Below, piece after piece: positions 19,825 to 31,107 of a stretch of 64,000 bases of DNA. The stretch comes from Linum tenue. Taxonomy: Eukaryota; Streptophyta; Magnoliopsida; Malpighiales; Linaceae. A program made the position numbers and the translations under genes. The stretch spans positions 70,743,676-70,807,675 of the forward strand of contig CAMGYJ010000006.1 in assembly GCA_946122785.1 (NCBI GenBank), written 5' to 3'. The notes beneath the pieces were generated by a model. The model was not told the origin of the DNA, did not search any database, and saw only the letters and a list, made by a program, of their open reading frames with translations. The number at the start of each line of letters is the position of its first letter. Position 1 is the stretch's first letter.

Positions 19825-22538
19825 ATGGGAATGAAATGGGGTTGTGGTTACGTAGCTTTGGTGTTGATGAGTTTGGCCGAGATCACTAATGGCGGAATCA
19901 CGAGCAGTTTCTTGCGTAGCTCCGAGCTTGCCAATGACATGCCGCTCGACAGCGACGTCTTCTCCGTCCCTCCTGGCTACAATGCCCCCCAACAGGTAAC
20001 TTAATTAATCAAGCTTTCATTAATTACTGATTAATTAGAGACCCTAAATTACAACTCCAAAATAACACTGTCTTATGAAAAACTAGGTGCACATTACGCA
20101 AGGAGACATGGAGGGGAAGGGGGTTATAGTGTCATGGACTACACCACACGAGCCCGGCTCCAACACGGTGCTGTATTGGGCTGACGGCAAAAGCAAGCGG
20201 AAGAGTCGTCGTGCTGAAGGGACGGTTCTGCGGTACAAGTATATCAATTACACATCTGGTTACATTCACCACTGTATCATTGCAGGCTTGGAGGTAATGC
20301 ATATACTATACATAGTATAGTATATATATACGATCCACGTACGTATATATATACATGATCATTCACTGTTTTTTTTTTTTTTCTTCATCAATTGTTGCAG
20401 TTTGATACGAAGTACTACTACGAGGTGGGGATTGGCAGGATCCCCACGCGGCGATTCTGGTTCATAACTCCTCCTAAACCTGGCCCTGATGTCCCTTACA
20501 CTTTTGGCCTCATAGGTGCGTATTTTAACAATGGTAAAGATAAGTCCTAACGAGTCATATGGTGGTGCACCCTCTCGTATCCCACCAGACTCCTTAAGCA
20601 AACTTTCGCTATTTGTATAGCTAATAAACAAGAAAGTTTTCCTTTTAAATGTCTGCTTCCTATAGATCGCTTTGGTAAGATTCTTTTTGTTGCGATATAT
20701 ATATGAGCAGGTGATCTTGGTCAAACTCCGGATTCCAACACGACGGTCGACCATTACATGTCGAATCCGAGGAATCCGAAGGCGATGCTGTTCGTGGGCG
20801 ACCTGTCTTACGCCGATGCTTATCCTCTGGGCGACAACACGAGGTGGGATACGTGGGGAAGGTTTACGGAGAGATTGGTTGCGTACCAACCTGCGATTTG
20901 GTCTGCTGGAAACCACGACATCGATTTCCTCCCTCAATATGTACTACTGCAATGCTACTACTACTATTGCCTCTCTTACATCTCGTTTGCTTGTTGGATT
21001 TGAAAATGATGGTTTTGAGTTTTTAAAACCTTTGGATTTGTGATGGATTTGTTGCATTATGGATTTGGAAGAGTACATTGTTTGTTTAGTTAACTTTTAT
21101 CATGGATTTATGATGGATTTGTCTCACAAATTTGTCTTCAATTATCAAATCCCAAATGAAATGTGGGATTTGCAAATCCGTGGGGTCCACGGGTTTGGAT
21201 CTAAAAAAAGAGTCCAAATTCGTGGGCCCCACGGGTTTGTTTCGCTTAGCAAACAATGAATTTGTGTCAAATCCTTGATGTTTGGGATTTGTGTGCCAAA
21301 TCCATTACCCAAATTCCACAAGCAAACGATACCTTTAGTGTTAATCCGTGCTCCAATATGTCAAATCTTTCCCCTTTTTTCTTTCTGATTAGCTGGTCTT
21401 TTTTAACTGCAGGGCGAAACGGTGCCGTTCCAGCCTTATCTCCATCGTTACCCAGTCCCGTACCAGGCAGCAGGGAGTACATCTCCCTTGTGGTACTCTG
21501 TGAAGAGGGCTTCCGCCTACATCATTGTCCTCTCCAGTTACTCTGCTTATGGTAATTAATTAAATCAATTAATGTTTTTTTTACCACCTAATCCTTCTTT
21601 AATTGCTCCAATGCACTAATTACATACATAATGATTGCACGAAACACACATAATTAAATTCGTTCTAGAACTTCTCTCCATAAGTTGAGTTGTGTTTTTT
21701 TATTTGATTATATAAATGGGTTCTTGCAGGGAAGTACACCCCACAATACAAGTGGCTAGAAAACGAGTTGACCAAAGTCAACAGGACAGAGACACCGTGG
21801 CTCCTAGTCATCATGCACGTGGCATTCTACAGCAGCTACGCCCACCATTACATGGAAGGGGAGTCCATGCGAGTTGTGTTCGAGCCGTTCCTCGTACAGA
21901 ACAAGGTTGATGTCGTCTTGGCCGGACATGTTCACGCTTATGAGCGCTCTGTAAGTACACGAAAATCCATATCAAAGTTCTTCTGTATCTTATCATTCAT
22001 GACCTAATTAACTGTAATTTCTGCAGGAACGCATTTCCAACATTGCATACAACGTAACGAATTCTTTGTGCAGTCCAGTGGACGATCATTCCGCTCCCGT
22101 CTACATCACCATTGGAGATGGAGGAAACCTCGAAGGATTGGTCTGGGAGTACGTACTTAAATTAATTAATAAATCAATTCTCGTTCTTTATGGTTTGGAT
22201 TCCAGGAAAAAATCTCGACCTGTAAAACCATGGTCATATCATCGTATCACAACAACATGTGTGATACGATGATACGACACACGACTAGCTATCTAGGGTT
22301 TGACGATATGGATCTTGGTGTTACTTATTGTACGTGCAGCTTAATAGAGCCGCAACCGGGATATTCAGCATTTAGAGAAGCGAGCTTCGGGCATGGCATT
22401 CTAGACATAAAGAACAGGACGCATGCCTTTTTCGGTTGGCATCGGAATCAGGACGGTTATGCTGTGGAAGCTGATTCTTTGTGGCTGCTCAACAGGTTCT
22501 GGAATCCTTTGCCGGAATCGCGCGCCGCCTCAGCTTGA
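19825..22538 (+). CDS. Purple acid phosphatase PAP-B, complete
   Basis: Eight exons: 19825-19995, 20087-20293, 20401-20515, 20711-20940, 21413-21551, 21730-21950, 22027-22148 and 22340-22538. All have GT-AG borders and sum to 1404 bp (467 residues), the usual size of plant dimeric purple acid phosphatases. The hydrophobic N-terminus is a likely signal peptide. The seven binuclear-metal ligands are present: D166 (GDLG), D195 and Y198 (GDLSYAD), N232 (GNHD), H317 (VIMH), H354 and H356 (GHVH). They sit at a constant offset of 31 from kidney bean PAP numbering. Substrate-binding histidines H233, H326 and H327 are also present. It hydrolyses phosphate monoesters, probably in the apoplast or vacuole. 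Intron 4 carries a MITE. This is the only copy in the window that looks fully intact. Confidence 0.96.
20979..21333. mobile_element. Harbinger-like MITE in intron 4 of PAP-B
   Basis: The ends are imperfect inverted repeats (TCTCGTTTGCTTGT at the left, ACAAGCAAACGAT at the right). The interior holds a palindrome around CCGTGGGGTCCACGG and GTGGGCCCCACGG. The larger element at 38747-39586 has related ends (GTCGTTTGCTTC) and the same palindromic phrases, so both belong to one family. The exact borders and target duplication are blurred here. Confidence 0.65.
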
Positions 22539-23144
22539 AACTCCATCTTTGATTGTTCAGAGTGATGGATTGATTGTTCATGTGCTTGCGTGATTTGGTT
22601 GATGTGAAGAATATGATATATATGGTAATAAAGTGTATGCTTGTTTAGTATTGTTAAACGGTTATTCTGTTATCGGTAGAATCATTAGCCGATAGATAGA
22701 TGTCTGGGGAGGGATTGAACTAAATAATATAGGTCATGTAACTTGCTTGCATGAGTGGTTGATGTGCAGAATAAGATGGTAATAAAGTCTATGCTTGTAT
22801 GTTTGTTGTATTGGTATTTGGTAAACATTATCTTGTTAGTGGTGCAATAGTTTATTAGATTCAAATGATAATAATTTTAGTAAAGGCTTCAGAAGGAGAC
22901 CAGTAGAAATATGAACTTGCACACAGTAACTCGACTATCATAAGCAATATTTTAAACTTTCGTGTGATTTGGTGGGATTTATGAGTTGAATAATTGTTTT
23001 AGGGTCTTTTGTTCTTGTTAGCTTCTTTAATTAAAATTGACGGCATACTGGTGTTATGTGTATTTGTGGTGGATTTATCTGATTATAGAATGATATTTTT
23101 GTTAAATTTGATTTTCATTGAATGATAAAAACTTAAAAGGGACA
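22539..23144. other. PAP-B 3' flank with a short local duplication
   Basis: The phrase TGGTAATAAAGT.TATGCTTGT occurs twice (near 22623 and 22788). Each copy includes an AATAAA polyadenylation-like signal, so the gene may use two alternative ends. Nothing else was recognised. Confidence 0.5.
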
Positions 23145-23156
23145 TACATGTATGTA

Positions 23157-25220
23157 TAGGTGTCAATCGGGCGGGTTCGGGCGGGTTCGGGCGGGGTTCA
23201 ATCGGGTTCGGGTTCAAACGGGTTGCGGGTTAGTCGGGTTGTGGGTTCATCGGGTTCGGGTTCAAACGGGTTGCAGGTTAGTCGGGTTGCGGGTTCATCA
23301 GGTTCGAGTTCAATCGGGTTGCGGGCAAATCGGGTTGCGGGTTCATCGGGTTTTGGGTCGGGCAGGTTGCGGGCGGGTCGGGTTTCGGGTTGTTCGGGCC
23401 AGCGCATCAAGTAACTTAACTCATTACTCATTACCAACTTACACATTTTATTACACTAATTTAAAATATTTTCTCAACTTTTTAACCAATTTATTTCTAC
23501 CTCGTATATATATACTTTATTTTTTTGAAAAAAACTAGTCAAAATTTTTAATCAATTTGTATGACTTGCAAACTTGTTATGTAATTAATCATAATTGGTA
23601 AAGTATTATAGCTAATAGTAATGGTGATATCAATATTTGCAACCAAAAGACACCGTTAATTGTTTATTTGATATTTTAGTATTAATTCAGTAGTAATTGA
23701 ATTAAAGTATCTTGTTTAGTATAACCATGCAAATCTGGAATTTGGCGTGTGGTAATTGGCAAAAGCATAGTGATAAAAGGAGTTATTTCAAAATAACTCA
23801 TTGCCCAAATAACTTCAGTAAACTGTTGCCAAACGAGTTATTTGTAAAATCGTTCGAATTATCCTAAAAATCGAACCATTAAAGATTAGCTATCAAATTT
23901 AGTAAAATTATTGTGACTTCAATCATAACTTACTCAATAGCATATATCCTATACACTTAGCCTTACCCTCAATCAACAATATTAAGTTAGCATATGTTGT
24001 TGATTGTATACCCTAAACTATCAATACATTATACACTAACCACATAACCTATACCCTAATCATATGTCCTTGAGTTGTGATTTTGCTAGTATAGTTAATT
24101 TAAAAGTGAAATTCATACTTTGATTTTTAAAACATAGATAAAAAGATTATACCCTAACCATATACTTTATATCCTAAACAATGAACCGTCAAAGATTACT
24201 TATCAAGTTTAGTATAAATTGTTGTAACTAATGGTTAATTCATTTATTAGCCCATAAACAATTACATACATATATACATATTAGCCTTCAAAGCATATAA
24301 GAATAATTTTAACTAGTCATGCCCTCCGTATAAAAGTTAAAGATTCATATTTCAAAAGCTAAAATTATGAAAAACCAAAAAATTGAAAACACCAAATTTG
24401 TTTCCTTCTTTCTTTTCACAAAATACTAAAATTTCCCTCATTCTTTCTCCTTCCATACATTAGAAAAACTCAATTTTCCCTCCTCTTTCTCTTCCATAAA
24501 ATTGAAAGAAACAAATTACCCTCTTCTTTCCTTCCACAAAAAGTTGAAAAGTCAAAAGTTTCCCTCCTTATTTCTCTTTCATAATCAAAAAAATCAAACT
24601 TTCCCACTTCTTTCTCTTCCCAAATATCAAAACCACAAAAATTCCCACTTGTTTCTTTTCTAAAAAAATTCAAAGAACCAAATTTCCCTCTTCTTTTAAA
24701 AACATCAAATTACCAAATACATTAATTTACTTTATTTATATTTAATTGATAATTTTACTGAATAGTTAAATTAACCAAAATTTTAATTTATAAATTATAT
24801 TAATATTGTCATGATCTCAAGTGACCTTCATGTTTCAATTTTGGTAATTTTCTTAACATGCGTAATATCAAGTGAGTTTCATATTTTTTAAATTTCTTAT
24901 ACGAAATGAAAAAATAATTTTACTTAAATTTAGAATGAAAAACTTTATTTTGAAAAACTATGTATTGTATATTTTTATAATTATTCAAGTGGATTAGATG
25001 AAATTCGGGTTGAGTCGGTCGGGTTACGGGTTAGTCGGGTTCGGGTCAATCGGGTTCCGGTTAATCGGGTTGCGGGTCAGTCGGGTTGCGGGTTAGTTGG
25101 GTTGCGGGTCAATCGGGTTGCGGGTCGGGCGGGTTACGGGTTGTTGACTTTTAGTCAATTCGGGTTGCGGGTCGGGTTGATAGGGCGGGTTAATCGGGTC
25201 GGGCTATGTTTTGACACCTA
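23157..25220. mobile_element. 2.06-kb non-coding TIR element with CGGGTT-rich subterminal arrays
   Basis: Terminal inverted repeats TAGGTGTCAA / TTGACACCTA lie between perfect 12-bp direct repeats TACATGTATGTA (23145-23156 and 25221-25232). Just inside each end is an array of CGGGTTnCGGGTT-type units (about 23165-23400 and 25005-25205), in inverted relation. The 1.6-kb middle is AT-rich and has no coding sequence. The TAG-CTA ends look hAT-like, but a 10-12-bp duplication is longer than the usual 8 bp, so the superfamily is left open. Confidence 0.82.
23161..23400 (+). repeat. Left subterminal CGGGTT array
   Basis: About 240 bp of degenerate tandem units such as CGGGTTCGGG and CGGGTTGCGGGTTCATCGGG, in sharp contrast to the AT-rich surroundings. 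Open frames through it are low-complexity artefacts. Confidence 0.8.
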
Positions 25221-25232
25221 TACATGTATGTA

Positions 25233-25637
25233 GATAACAATTTGTAAAAATGCAATTTGAAAAAAATTAGGAGGCCTTCTGTTGGTTAGATTACTGATTG
25301 ATTGTTTTAGTCTAACTTTGTCGAATAATTTGTTTCACTGTTATCCAATTAACCGACAAACTCATTTACTTCGATTCATGTATGAGTGCTCATGCATTCA
25401 TCTTATTTACTACCATTCATGTATGGGGGCAAGTTCATGTATGGGGACTTCTAAGTTCGTTCATTTATGTTAGTGGAGAGGATGCCTATATAAGCAGCTC
25501 TCTCCCTCATTTGTCATTCATCCAGAAATAGAGAGATTTTTATCTATAGAGTTTTCTCCATACTTGTGAGTTTGAATGAATACGAGCAAGGCTGACTTAG
25601 CGCTCTAACGAGACTTGAGTGCTAAGTGCCGCACGAC
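25233..25637. other. Intergenic stretch, possible decayed LTR
   Basis: TATATAAGC (about 25487) is followed by a leader-like CTCTCTCC region, reminiscent of a retrotransposon promoter, but no paired LTR was found. The last eight bases (25630-25637, CGCACGAC) are the left target duplication of the hAT-type MITE whose other copy is at 30664-30671. Confidence 0.4.
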
Positions 25638-25640
25638 TAG

Positions 25641-28600
25641 TGTAACACCCCACCCAGAATCTCTGTGGTTGAACCCGTGGTTCAACCGCGCAGCCAAATC
25701 CTTGGTGTTACTGGTTGAACTCAATCATCTCAAACATCATATCCGATTATTAAACACAAACATAAACCGTTATCATACAACTCATTATTCGATTCGCAAC
25801 CCACTTATTGAATTTTACAAAATGTGGGTTATTATTGAAAACACTCAAAGCAGAAATCCTAGGTGACCATGACAGAACAGTGTTCCAAACTACCTCATGA
25901 TGGTAGTACAACAGGATAGGGCAACCTCAGTAGTCCGATCCTAGTTGCACCTGCGAGCCTGAAAACAGACGTGGGTCAGCAACTAAGCTGTGTGTGTGGA
26001 TCTTTCCCACGACCTAATTTTGGGACCGCAATCAGCTAATCAAACAATCGTAATCAATCACAATTTAGTACTCTAGATGCCAACTTAAATCATCATATAT
26101 ATAACTTACCGATCAAATTATCGAATCCACCAACTCATCATCACCAAATCAATTTATCAAATAAGATAATCACATAATTTCACGAACACACATAATCAAT
26201 GCATGATATGAAAATTCCGATTAATTATTAATGGCGCCAAGGTCACCATACACTTACCCTCGCTCGAGCAAATCATCATCCGTGGTGCTCATGCAACCAC
26301 AACACTCAATCCGTGGTTTTTAACCACAACACTCATCCGTGGTGCTCATGCAACCACAACACTCAATCGCATAAGCGATCTAAATCTACCCACTCTCAAG
26401 GGGTGAGGGTAAGTGCAGGCCCTTTCTACATCTATGTGAATTAATATGATCACGAATCAAACCATTTTCATTTTTCTCATTCATCACAAACAACCCGGAA
26501 TCAATGTAGTCTCACTGATTAACCGATCCATATATATATTTCTCGTCGATTATCAACTCGACGTTTCTAAAAATCAACTATCCCATCATCCAATAACAAA
26601 TCACATAAATCATCTCATTCTCCAGTTAAGCTACTCAGCAGTACCATATCACCATTCCTCATCCAAAATTCATCAACGATTTCACGAAATAACCCCGATG
26701 CAAATAATTGTAAATAACCCGGTTGCGGTTAGAAATGTCCTTATCTCAAAATTCACTTTCCTTCATTAACATCCTCACACAATTCATGTAAATGAATTTA
26801 TTGACACAAATATCCATTTAATCTAGTTCTGGTCATAAAAATCAATTTAGACAATAAAATATAAAAAATCTCGTATTAACCATTATTTTATGGTAACTTA
26901 AATTCCCACAAAACGGTAAATCCGAAAATCTCCAAAAAATACAAGAACCTTCATTTATCATCCTAAAACAGGTCTGTCCAGTTTTTATATTTTTCAATAG
27001 CTCAAAACCATGAAAATAATATTAAACTCGGTCTTTACCGCAAATCTCGTATTAAGCTCGTTTTTACCATTTTAAAGATAAAAACTCCACCAACTGTCTA
27101 ATTTACCATTTCCAGACCAAAACTCATTTAACAATCCATACTGACCATTTTAAAGTGATCAAAATCTTAAAGATAATTAATACACGTTTTTACCGAGTTT
27201 TCCGTAAAATTCACCGTTATGCAGTTTTTAATCCATAAACAATTTTCAAGTGAAACCTTCTGCTCAATATGCCTCAACATCATTTTAGACAAACAAAAAT
27301 CTCCTAAATCAGTTTTAAACTCAATAAACCCAACTATTCATTTTTACGGTGAAACTTGTCAAATACCGATATGTACACCATAAAATCCGCAACAATAAAG
27401 ATTAATCACCAAATAATCATATCAGCAACCAAGTCATTAACCACACCAATCCATCCATCCAAATATGCAAATCAAGCATAAATAATCGATTCAATAATTA
27501 AGGTCCTCTTCATCCCCACACACCTTAATTTAGTTGATTCCAAGCCATGAATTAAGTTCTAAAATTCCAGAGATTGGCTCCCAAAAATTCTCCTTGTTTC
27601 TATGGTCCTGTAGGCGAAAACGGTTCGTCATTTGGACGTCAAACGAAGAAACTGCGAGTTGATCATCGTTAGTACGAAGTTACGGATTAATTGTTAATTT
27701 TCTGCATGTCCCAAAATCTGCAGAAAACTGGAAATTTTCTCACCTCGCGTACCAACTTCCCGGACTCGTTTCTCCCTTGTCTGAGCTCGGAATTCAATTC
27801 CGTAAACTCTGTGATGCTCGTGGAGACTTGCTCTTCGCAACGGTATCAAGCTTCGTAGCTGATACTACCTTTATTGGTGCTGGTTTGGCTGACGAAAAGG
27901 TTACGGCAAAAGTTTCGGCGAAGAATATTTGGTGAGTTGGTTTGACGATTTTGGCTTGTAAATAGGTTTGTATAGGTTCTAAACCTTTGCTGGGAATACA
28001 GAGGCTATGCTAGGCTTTGGTTTCATATGATTTCTTTTCTTTTCTCTCCTTGGTGTTTGTACGAGGCAAAAATGGAGAGCTAGCTTACCGGTATTATAGA
28101 GCTCTTTGATTCAAGCTCTTACCTCTTCATTTACTTTCCAGCAGATGGAGTAAAGGCTTGGGGCGGCCTTCTAAGGAGCAGTAGCTTTGAAAGGAAGAAA
28201 CTCAAGTTCCAAAGCCGGCTCCATAAACAAGCTAGCTGCTGGTGCAATGCCTACGTCATTAGCTCATTTATTACTCGGCTCCTTTTGTATCACTGAAACC
28301 AGCATAGTCTAACTGGTTAGGTTGCTGAACCTTTCCTTTCTGACCAACAGGTCAGAGGCACTTTTTGGTGTTTGGGGAGTTTTTAAGTGGTTTCGTTGAT
28401 CCTACCTCGTATAGGATAACTTCTCGATTTTTTTTCCAGTCTCGAATCGTGCAATATACGTCCGCCACTTGGAAAAAAAAAGGTTTAATACACTTGTATA
28501 TCCAAAACTTTCACGGTTGTGCCAATAATATCCAAATTTCCCGGAATACTACTTATATCCATGTTTTAAAGTTGTTCTTTGCCAAATCTATCCATTTTCC

Positions 28601-28776
28601 AATCTATTTTTGGTGAAATACACTTGTATATCCAAAAACACCATTAAAGAATGTGAAGGAATTGGATATAAGTGGTATTTCGGGAAATTTGGATATTATT
28701 GGCACAACCGTGAAAGTTTTGGATATACAAGTGTATTTAACCAAAAAAAAATTTATCCGAGGTTCGGGATGTTACA
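25641..28776. mobile_element. Solo LTR, probably Ty3/gypsy, inserted in the end of the hAT-type MITE
   Basis: The 3136-bp segment starts TGTAACACCCC, ends GGATGTTACA and is flanked by the perfect 5-bp duplication ACTAG (25636-25640 and 28777-28781). There is no primer-binding site, coding region or second LTR, so LTR-LTR recombination has removed the interior. Length and termini resemble large plant gypsy LTRs. About 261 bp of it is a later MITE (28482-28742). A short tandem repeat of CCGTGGTGCTCATGCAACC type lies at 26278-26366. Confidence 0.88.
28482..28742. mobile_element. Long-TIR Mutator-type MITE inside the solo LTR
   Basis: The two halves are nearly perfect inverted repeats of about 80 bp, beginning GGTTTAATACACTTG and ending CAAGTGTATTTAACC. 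Nine A residues flank each side (28473-28481 and 28743-28751), consistent with the 9-bp target duplication of Mutator elements. No coding capacity. Confidence 0.82.
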
Positions 28777-29291
28777 ACTAGGGATGACTATTACCCACCC
28801 ATGGGTAATTATACTCAAATCCAAGTAGACCCATTGATAATGGGTTGGGTATGGGTGAAGTGCATATGGGTTTGGGGGGTTTGTAGATGGGTTTGGGTAA
28901 GGTATGAATATTGCTTCCATAATCTAAATGGGTATGGGTTGGATATGGATATCCATTTACTTGAGAGTGTTTTAACTACACATGCAAAAATTGGACCTAT
29001 TTGTAAAACTTGAAAATTTTAGGTACCAAAATGTAAAACCAAAAAAATTTAAGTACCAAAACATAATTTTCCATCGATATTTTGAGGACTTATATGCAAA
29101 AAAATAGATATTAAATATGCATATCTATTAAGTTTAGGTACCAAACTGGAATTTGTATTTGGGCATGGGTACAAACCCAAATCCATTTGTTATAAACCCA
29201 ACCCAACCCAAAGTAAATGGGTATGGGTACAAACCCATCAAACTCTATCCACATCCATCTATTTGGATTTCATACCCAACCCAATTAGATT

Positions 29292-30610
29292 GGGTTAATT
29301 GCATGGATAGTCATTGAGATTATAAAAAACGTTCATGTTTGGTCACTAGAAATATTTAAATCCAATCTTGGTCACTCAAATTAGTTAAATGGTTCAAGTT
29401 TGGTCACTCTCCGTCTAACTCCGTTAAATTTTTCTGATGTGGCAGTCAACTTTCAAAGTTGACCGTTAACTAAGTGACGTGGCAATTAAAAAATAATAAA
29501 TAAAATAAATTTTAATTTTCTTCCATTTCCAACTCATTTTTCACAATAAAGTAAAATAAATAAATAAAATTTATAATTACACATTGAAAAGGGCACTTCC
29601 TCCGCCACTACATCCCTTCCCCGCAACCAAACCAGCAACAGCTTCGCCGGCCCGTTGCCCTTCCGGAATTAGAAAACGGGAACCATGGCGCTTCCCTCCC
29701 TAATCTTGCTGCCCTCTGTGCTGAGCATCACAACCGACGCTGTGTCCCTGAACCAGGACGGGCTGTTCCTGCAGCGGGTGAAGCTGGGCCTCTCCGACCC
29801 CAACGACGCCCTCTCCTCCTGGAACGGCGTCCTCTGCTCCCCGGACGGCGCCCACGTCACCGCCGTCGACCTCTCCAACGCCCTCCTCGCCGGCCCTTTT
29901 CCCTCCTTCCTCTGCCGCATCCAAACCCTCACCTCCCTCTCCCTCTTCAACAACTCCTTCCTCTTCTATCTCCTGTTTCAATTTGAACAGGATGCAGTGA
30001 ATGCATGTTGTAACTGTATTGTGGTGGCTATAAGTAAACATATTTCTTCATTCACTCATCCCCTGATTCAATTGGGAAAAACTGTGGAAGGTATTGAGCA
30101 TTTGGTTTAGAAATGTGGGGTAGAAATAAAGGAAACAGATAGGGTGGAGAAGAAAGAGAACTGGCATGGGGTTTGCCACAAAGGACGAGGGAACAAGGCT
30201 GACGACATGGAATTGGGAGCTGCAGGGACGGCAGCAGTGGGCGGAGCTAGGGATTGGAATTGGGAGTTGGTTTGGTTGCGGGGAAGGGATGTAGTGGCAG
30301 AGGAAATGCCCATTTTCAATGTGTAATTATAATTATTTATTTATTTTTTTTATTTTTTTGTGAAAATGAGTTGGAAATTGAAGAAAATTAAAATTTATTT
30401 TATTTATTATTTTTAATTGTCACGTCACTGAGTTAACGGTCAATTTTGAGGGTTGACTGCCACGTCAGACAAATTTAACGGAATTAGATGGAGAGTGACC
30501 AAACTTGAACCATTTAACTAATTTGAGTGACCAATATTGGATTTAAATATTTCTAGTGACCAAACATGAATGTTTTTTGCAATCTCAATGACCAACCATG
30601 CAATTAACCC
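29292..30610. mobile_element. Pack-MULE with 343-bp inverted repeats and captured gene fragment
   Basis: Terminal inverted repeats at 29292-29634 and 30268-30610 run about 343 bp each and are highly similar. The outer ends are GGGTTAATTGCATGG and its complement. A perfect 10-bp duplication CAATTAGATT flanks the element (29282-29291 and 30611-30620). The interior has no transposase and carries a HAESA-like receptor-kinase fragment. Long TIRs, a 9-10-bp duplication and captured host coding sequence define a Pack-MULE. It lies inside a hAT-type MITE. Confidence 0.9.
29685..29965 (+). pseudogene. Captured N-terminal fragment of a HAESA-like LRR receptor kinase
   Basis: The frame from ATG 29685 encodes a signal-peptide-like start. 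It then reads SLNQDGLFLQRVKLGLSDP and LSSWNGV, followed by VTAVDLSNALLAGPFPSFLC and LTSLSLFNNS. These are the N-terminal cap and first leucine-rich repeats typical of HAESA/HSL receptor kinases. The usual cysteine-containing stretch between LSSWN and GV is missing. The similarity stops after LFNNS; there are no further repeats, transmembrane segment or kinase. The fragment lies wholly between the inverted repeats of the Pack-MULE. Family assignment is by recognition. Confidence 0.82.
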
Positions 30611-30671
30611 CAATTAGATTGGATAATTAAAAACCCATAGGTATGGGCAAAATTGTCATCCTACCCACGAC

Positions 30672-31100
30672 TAAGAGTTGGTCCGTGACTATACGATAAT
30701 TGTAAATCAAATAATAGGAACAATGCAATTAACGGTAAACATAAAATTTTAAAATATTAGCTGATAACTTACTAAATTGATCTATCAACTAAAAAGTTAC
30801 GGTTATAGCCGAACCAACAACCCTATTCGGTTTTACTTTTTATATACCAACTGAATGCTTTTGAGTTTTGGGGAATACGAAAGCCCATTGGATCTTTTCC
30901 TCTGTTCCCAAATCGCGAAGTCCAGTCACTCCGCCGGCCGACGAGGCATCGACCCGCTGAAACCCACACCGCCACCGCGGGGGGGGGGGGGAGTAGCAAG
31001 TTGTCGAAACCATGATAATTCCCTGGCGTCCAGCCCCCATCCGATCGTGTTTACGCACTGGATATGGGTTATCTGTGAAACGAGAGCTAGGAAGCACCGC
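30672..31100. other. Upstream flank of PAP-C
   Basis: AT-rich, then a GC-rich patch with a G12 run (about 30980-30991). No separate gene was supported. Part may be the old PAP-C promoter and leader. Confidence 0.4.
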
Positions 31101-31107
31101 AGAGTTG

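Larger units (their letters stand above)
25638..30663. mobile_element. hAT-type MITE, split by two later insertions
   Basis: The left end TAG (25638-25640) is separated from its continuation GGATGACTATTACCC (28782 onward) by a solo LTR. The right end reads GTCATCCTA (30655-30663). Near-identical 8-bp flanks CGCACGAC (25630-25637) and CCCACGAC (30664-30671) become the target duplication once the solo LTR is removed. The element's own sequence is about 550 bp (25638-25640, 28782-29291, 30621-30663), rich in ATGGGTT units and non-coding. A Pack-MULE interrupts it at 29292-30610. Confidence 0.78.

Noticed and set aside
23152..23538. Open frames through the CGGGTT array
   Set aside because: A repeat with a unit not divisible by stops stays open in several frames; no protein-like pattern beyond the repeat.
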